Shown piece by piece: positions 44,631-49,777 of a DNA stretch of 49,777 nt. The translations under genes were made by a program, and so were the position numbers. Location of the stretch: NCBI GenBank assembly GCA_031282505.1, contig JAITDP010000004.1, positions 1-49,777 of the forward strand, read 5' to 3'. Numbering within the stretch: position 1 is the stretch's first letter; each line of letters opens with the position of its first letter. The notes under the pieces are model-generated. The model searched no databases and was not told the DNA's origin. It saw only the letters and a list, made by a program, of their open reading frames with translations. Origin of the DNA: Mycoplasmataceae bacterium (lineage in GTDB: Bacteria > Bacillota_I > Bacilli_A > Mycoplasmatales > Mycoplasmoidaceae).

Positions 44631-45815
44631 TTAAGCAATAATGTCTACGATAGAACCAGCTCCAACTGTTCTTCCACCTTCACGAATTGAAAATTTAGTA
44701 TCTTTTTCAATTGCAACTGGGGCAATCAATTCAACAGTTATTTCTGTATTATCACCAGGCATAATCATTTCTGTACCAGGTTTTAATGTAATTGAACCAG
44801 TAACGTCAGTTGTTCTGAAGTAGAATTGTGGTCTATATCCATTAAAGAATGGAGTGTGACGTCCACCTTCTTCTTTTTTAAGAGCATAGATTTGAGCAGT
44901 AAATTTCTTGTATGGTTTAATTGAACCAGTTTTAGCAAGAACTTGACCACGTTCAACATCATTACGTTCAATACCACGTAATAATATACCAGCGTTATCA
45001 CCAGCAATAGCTGAATCTAATTGTTTACGGAACATTTCAATACCGGTAACAACGGTTTTCTTTGTAGGAGTAAGTCCAACAATTTCAACTTCACCGTTAA
45101 TTTTAACTTCACCACGTTCAACACGACCAGTAACAACTGTACCACGACCAGAAATTGTGAATACTTCTTCAATTGCTAATAAGAATGGTTTATCAACATC
45201 ACGTTCAGGAGTTGGGATGTATGTATCAACATTATCCATCAATTCTTGTAATTTAGCTTCTCATTCAGGTTTTCCTTCAAGACCACCTAATGCAGAACCA
45301 CGAATTACAGGAGCTCCATCGCCATCAAAACCATATTTACTTAACAATTCACGAATTTCCATTTCAACTAGATCTTGAACTTCAGGATCGCTAGCCATAT
45401 CACATTTATTAATAAAAACAACAATTCTAGGAACTCCTACTTGACCAGCAAGTAAAATGTGTTCACGAGTTTGTGGCATTGCTCCATCTGTAGCAGCAAC
45501 AACAAGAATAGCACCATCCATTTGAGCAGCACCAGTAATCATATTTTTAACATAATCTGCGTGACCTGGGCAATCAACGTGAGCATAATGACGTGCTTTT
45601 GTTTCATATTCAACGTGAGCTGTATTAATTGTAATACCACGAGCTTTTTCTTCTGGAGCGGCATCAATTTGATCATAACGTCGTGCTTGTGCTAAACCTT
45701 GTTTTGCAAGATAAGTACATAGAGCAGCGGTTAATGTTGTTTTACCATGGTCAATATGTCCTATTGTACCAATATTAACGTGAGGTTTACTTCGATCGAA
45801 TTTTTGTTTTGCCAT
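44631..45815 (-). CDS. tuf: Elongation factor Tu
   Basis: 394 aa, standard. Delivers aminoacyl-tRNA. G domain: [39 protein letters not shown], then GSALGGLEG; beta-barrel domains follow with [21 protein letters not shown] and ..[15 protein letters not shown]. One Trp is TGA (PEWEAKL). TATAAT stands 14 nt upstream. It lies directly downstream of the LRR lipoprotein array, with 64 bp between. Confidence 0.98.
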
Positions 45816-45879
45816 AATTTACATTTATTATTATATCGTTTTATAAAATAATGTGGGGTTAATAAATATTTATTAAATA

Positions 45880-47475
45880 CTAGGGGCTTGTAGTTCAATT
45901 GCCTGGTAAACCTAAACCTTTCAAGTAAGTTAAAGCGGAATTAGGATTTCAACCACCTGTAACAGTTATGTAACCAGTACCGGATACATTTTCAAATACT
46001 TGGTAACCACCACTTCAAGATGGGGAAAAAATAAAACCTATCAAATCTATATTACTTAAATTTATACAACCAATGAAAGCCATAGCTTTGATATCTTTAA
46101 CTCCACTAGAAATTTTTAAATTAGTCATGTCTCAACAACCTTCAAATGCTCTTTCTTCAATTGTTAAAAAATTAATCACCGGAAAGTTTACTATTGTAAA
46201 ACCGCAATTTTCGAAAGCACCAATACCAATTTTTCTTACACTACTTGGAACATCAAATAGGCCATCAATATTTGAACAATTACAAAAAGCTCCATCGTTA
46301 ATTGTTATTACACTATCAGGAATGATCAAACTACTTGTAAATCCCAGACATCCATAAAATGAAGAATTACCAATATATACAACACTACTTGGAATTGTTA
46401 ATGTTCCCGTCAGACCTTCACATAATATAAATGCTTCATCACAAATTATTTTTGTTCCAGGTTGTAACGTCAATGGCCCACTAGGGGTTACACCAGTTGT
46501 CGATGTTACATTGTTATATTTTCCCAAACAATAATATGTTTTATTATTCTTAATGTAATATACATTATCACTATCACATGATATTTTATTATTAGGATAA
46601 CCCGCATCAGCCGTATATGTTCCCATTAAACCATTACAACCATAAAAAGCATAGTTGGCAATGCTTTCCATTGTGTTTGGAATAACTAGATCTCCACTTA
46701 AATTTCTACAACCATAAAACGCACCTTCTCCAATACTTGTCACGTTATTACTAATAGATAATTTAGTAAAATTAAAACAATTTGTAAAACAATAATTACT
46801 TATACTAGTAACACTATTTGGAATAATTAAATTTCCAGTTAAACTATTGCAATTCCAAAATGCACCTTCTCCAATACTTGTTACATGTTTTCCAATAGTA
46901 AGACTCCCTCTCAACCCTTCGCAACCATAAAACGCACCATCGCCGATACTTTGCACACTATTCCCAATAACTAAATTACCTGTGAATCCTTCACATTGTG
47001 CAAATGAATTTTGCCCTATGTCAACAATACTATTAGGAATAATTAAATTTCCAGTCAAATTATTACAATTATGGAATGCGTAGCCACCAATACTTGTCAC
47101 ACTATTTGGGATAGTTAAACTTCCAGTAAGAGTTTGACAACTTTCAAAAGCATATCCATCAATTCCTTTTAAAGGAATCTTCTTTCCTTCATAGGAAATG
47201 TATTTAGGAATTATTAAATTATCAGCTACGTATGAATAAGAAGAAGAAATACTAGCTGATGTATATTCCTCGTCAAAATCAATAGTTAATATATTTGATG
47301 TTATTGAAGAATCACCTTGATACCCCTTCCAATTAGTACCAGTATCATTTCCAACATAATCAGAAGGATCGTTTTCTTTATTGCTACATTGGTTTAAAAT
47401 TAAAAGTGGAGCAAATCCCCCCCCAAGAAAGACAGGGGTTGACAATAAAGTTAAAAGTTTGGCTTTACTTTTCAC
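45880..47475 (-). CDS. BspA-like leucine-rich-repeat surface lipoprotein (open copy, G8)
   Basis: 531 aa with TGA Trp, GTG start at 47475. The signal peptide MKSKAKLLTLLSTPVFLGGG-FAPLLILNQC ends at Cys30, a lipobox-like site (LNQC; -1 Gln unusual). About 15 repeats of the 23-residue TpLRR/LRR_5 type (LTIPNSVTSIGGYAF..CNNL) span about residues 95-460, interrupted at about 285-355 by a module YPNNKISCDSDNVYYIK..YYCLGKY. A C-terminal tail VTGGWNPNSALTYLKGLGLP ends the protein and is shared by the two upstream genes. Such proteins bind host or bacterial surfaces. TATAAT is 8 nt upstream. The poly-G8 tract encodes GGG in the signal peptide. Confidence 0.9.
47417..47424 (-). repeat. Poly-G8 tract in signal peptide (in frame)
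   Basis: Eight C on the plus strand, i.e. G8 on the coding strand, encoding Gly18-Gly20 of the LRR lipoprotein. Confidence 0.95.
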
Positions 47476-47504
47476 AATATTTGATTATATTAGCTTAAAA
47501 TTTA

Positions 47505-49627
47505 TTAAGAAGCAACAGATCATCCACCCGGTAAACCTAAACCTTTCAAGTAATTTAAAGCTGAAGTAGGATTTCATCCACCGGTAACGCTTATAGTTCC
47601 GCTTTGGTTACTTATTTCTGAAAAAGCACTTTTTTGTGTTCATGAAGGTTGTGTTAAAAAATTAGTTAAATTTATATGAGAAATTTCTGTGCTTTGAAAC
47701 GCATTCTCAAGAATATTCACTATGGTATTGGGAATGGTTAAATTCCCATTAAGGTTAACACAACTTCTAAATGCATAATTTCCAATATTGCAAACTCCGT
47801 CTGGAATATTCAAATTGCCGCTTATATTAGTGCAGTCATAAAAAGCATGTCCACCAATTGTTTTAGTTTGGGAAAGTAGTGTTAGTGTAGAAGGATTCGA
47901 ACCATCGCTAGTAACGTTTTCATAATGTCCTAAGCAATAATATTTATCATCGTTTCTAGCATAATACACATTGTCTGCACCATGTGATATTTTTTTATTT
48001 GGATATTCCGACGAATATGTTGCAATAAGACTTGAACAACTTAAAAATGCACAACTAAAAATATTTATAGAATTACTTTGAATAGTTAACTCATCAATGC
48101 TATAACAATTTTGAAATGCATAATTACCAATACTGGTTACAGCGCTTGGTATGTTTAAATTTCCATTTAATGAAGAACATTCAGCAAAGGCGTAACTTCC
48201 AATATTTGTAACACTATCCCCTATAGAAAGTTCAGTCAAATTAATACAATTATTGAATGCGTAGCCACCAATACTTGTCACACCATCTGGAATAGTCAAA
48301 CTTCCAGTCAAACTATTGCAATTATCAAATGCATGTGTGCCAATATTTTTAAGACTATTGTCTAAAGACAAACCAGTAAAATCGCATCCGAAAAATGCAT
48401 AATCTCCAATGCTTGTCACACTATTTGGAATATTCAAATCATCAGTTATTAAATTAGTACACCCACTAAAAGCCGCATACCATATCATTTTAGTATTAGA
48501 ATTCAAATTTAATGGTGCAACAGGATTATTGTGTTCAGTATCTGTATAAACATTATCATATTTACCTAAACAATAATATGTATAATCATTTCTAATGTAA
48601 TATACATTATCATTACTACATGATATTTTATTATTAGGGTATTCATTATCTGTATATTGTCCCATAAGACCACTGCATCCTCTAAATACTCTTTCTCCAA
48701 TTGATTCTATATTATCCCCAATAATAACTTCTGCTAAGGAACTACAAGACATAAATGCACCGTTACCAATGCTTGTGACGCTATTAGGAATGGTTAATGT
48801 TCCACTAAGTTTAGAGCATTGCACAAAAGCGCTAGTTCCAATATTTGTAACACTATCCCCTATAGAAAGTTCAGTCAAATTACTACATCCATCAAATGCA
48901 TAATTTCCAATGCTTGTCACACCATCTGGAATAGTCAAACTTCCTGTCAAATTACCATTAGATCTAAAAGCGTAGTCTTTAATTTCAATCAAAGGGAGAA
49001 TAGTTCCAAGGCTAGAAGATCATATATAAGATGGTATTGATAGATCGTGGGCAGAAAAATCATTATTGCAACTGCTAATACTACAACTTGTTACTACATT
49101 ATCTGTTTTATTTCAAACGATATTAATTGTACCTGTTCCAACCCCATATCAATCACTTCCATCTTCTAATCCACACATAGCAGCACCACTTAAGTAGATA
49201 TATCCCACATTATTAACTAAATATTCTTTTTCATTAGTATTTTTAATAATCAATGCTTGCACTTTAAAAGAAAAAGATGAACCATGAGTAGAAAAATCTT
49301 CCGCATCATAAGAACTTGGATCAAAACTTAATAATCCACTAGGTGTTACACTAAATGTTGATGAACTTAAATTATCACCATATGACTCAATTGAGTAATC
49401 AATTGTATAATCAGAAAGATTTACAATAGGATTATTATTTAATAGAACTTGAATTTGTTGAGTATGTACAGTATATCGGTCTATAAGGTCAATATCGCAA
49501 TCTACAAGAGTAAATTTTTCTTCGTCAGGTTTGACTACACCACACTGATTTAAAAATAACGGAGCAAATCCCCCCCAAGAAAGACAGGGGTTGACAATAA
49601 AGTTAAAAGTTTAGTTTTGTTTTTCAT
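47505..49627 (-). pseudogene. BspA-like LRR lipoprotein gene, frameshifted at G7 (phase-off)
   Basis: ATG 49627 begins MKNKTKLLTLLSTPVFLGG, nearly identical to the open neighbour, then with G7 shifts and stops after 23 codons. The next frame is open without any stop from FAPLFLNQC to TAA at 47505. With G8 the protein would be about 708 aa: lipobox-like Cys29, an N-terminal region of about 190 residues with an Ig-like look (TPSGLLSFDP, VGYIYLSGAAMCG), then about 14 LRR units with two YPNxKIS..YYCLG modules, and the shared tail VTGGWNPTSALNYLKGLGLP. TATACT is 6 nt before the ATG. Otherwise intact, so probably switched off rather than decayed. Confidence 0.85.
49570..49576 (-). repeat. Poly-G7 tract in signal peptide (out of frame)
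   Basis: Seven C on the plus strand (G7 coding). The surrounding 45 bases match the G8 copy at 47417 almost exactly apart from tract length. Confidence 0.95.
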
Positions 49628-49666
49628 ATTTATAGTATATTATGATTAGTTTTTAGTAGCTTAAAT

Positions 49667-49777
49667 TTATTGAGGACCAACGGTTCATGTGCTTGGTAAT
49701 TTAAAACCTTGTAAAAAAATTAAGGCAGCATCAGCATCCCAACCACCCGTAACAGTTATAGTTCCGTTAGCACTAAC
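49667..49777 (-). CDS. C-terminal end of a third lipoprotein of the array (partial)
   Basis: 36 codons before a TAA at 49667: ..NGTITVTGGWDADAALIFLQ.. matching the shared tail of the two LRR genes (TGGWNP.SAL.YLKGLGLP). The N-terminal part is outside the window. It is followed by 39 bp and the next gene's start, the same spacing style as the other pair. Confidence 0.75.

Noticed and set aside
45880-49000. Regularly spaced repeats resembling a CRISPR or tandem DNA repeat
   Set aside because: They are degenerate 69-bp coding repeats of LRR protein units, with variable sequence and no conserved spacer structure.

Overview
The window is a compact, AT-rich bacterial chromosome segment that reads UGA as tryptophan. 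Nearly every conserved gene (serS, ftsH, dnaK, dnaB, pflB, rpoA, tuf) is intact only if in-frame TGA is Trp, and rpsN and rpsH each end in TGA followed by TAA. UGA recoding, short intergenic gaps, no sign of cell-wall genes, mollicute-style lipoproteins and a eukaryote-type ProRS point to a wall-less mollicute (Mycoplasma/Ureaplasma-like). BspA-type leucine-rich-repeat lipoproteins plus pyruvate formate-lyase suggest a mucosal or protist-associated, fermenting organism. A relative of 'Candidatus Mycoplasma girerdii' is one possibility, but this is inference only.

Layout: 1-1.87 kb is the 3' part of a 23S rRNA, a 5S rRNA and a terminator. 1.95-9.8 kb is a secreted protein of unknown function, mtaB, holB, yidC, a yebC-family regulator, serS and mnmE. 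9.8-11.9 kb is a large secreted protein with a circularly permuted papain-like hydrolase domain. 12-19 kb holds a fragment of the spc ribosomal operon (rplX-rplE-rpsN-rpsH), rpmB-ftsH, dnaN-proS and a galU-like gene. 19.1-26.5 kb holds miaA/lepA, a short cation diffusion facilitator, an Asp23-like gene with efp, a membrane protein, and dnaK behind a degenerate CIRCE operator. 26.5-34 kb is an accessory zone: membrane proteins carrying simple-sequence tracts (a G7 tract and three TA tracts), tRNA-Lys, dusB, rlmB and an archaeal-type aspS. 34-41 kb is tatD, a condensation-domain-like protein, dnaB, pflB and hemW. 41-44.6 kb is rplU, rpmJ-rpsM-rpsK-rpoA-rplQ, greA, four tRNAs and a shared terminator. 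44.6-49.8 kb is tuf followed by a tandem array of BspA-like LRR lipoprotein genes that runs out of the window.

The most interesting signal is a probable set of contingency (phase-variable) loci. Two tandem LRR lipoprotein genes carry the same poly-G tract inside the signal peptide, 8 G in the open gene and 7 G in the frameshifted one. A membrane-protein gene at 26.57 kb is frameshifted at a G7 tract and would also be open with 8 G. Three adjacent genes at 31.4-33.9 kb each carry a long TA-dinucleotide tract near the N-terminus; two are open and one is frameshifted, openable by adding one TA unit. Surface or membrane proteins switched by slippage of two different repeat types would be an antigenic-variation system.

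A second theme is gene expression. At least nine genes have a TATAAT-like -10 box ending exactly 6 nt before the start codon, so their mRNAs should be leaderless. A smaller set (rpsK, rplQ, rpsM, dnaK) keeps Shine-Dalgarno-like sites. No stretch over about 300 bases lacks a gene.
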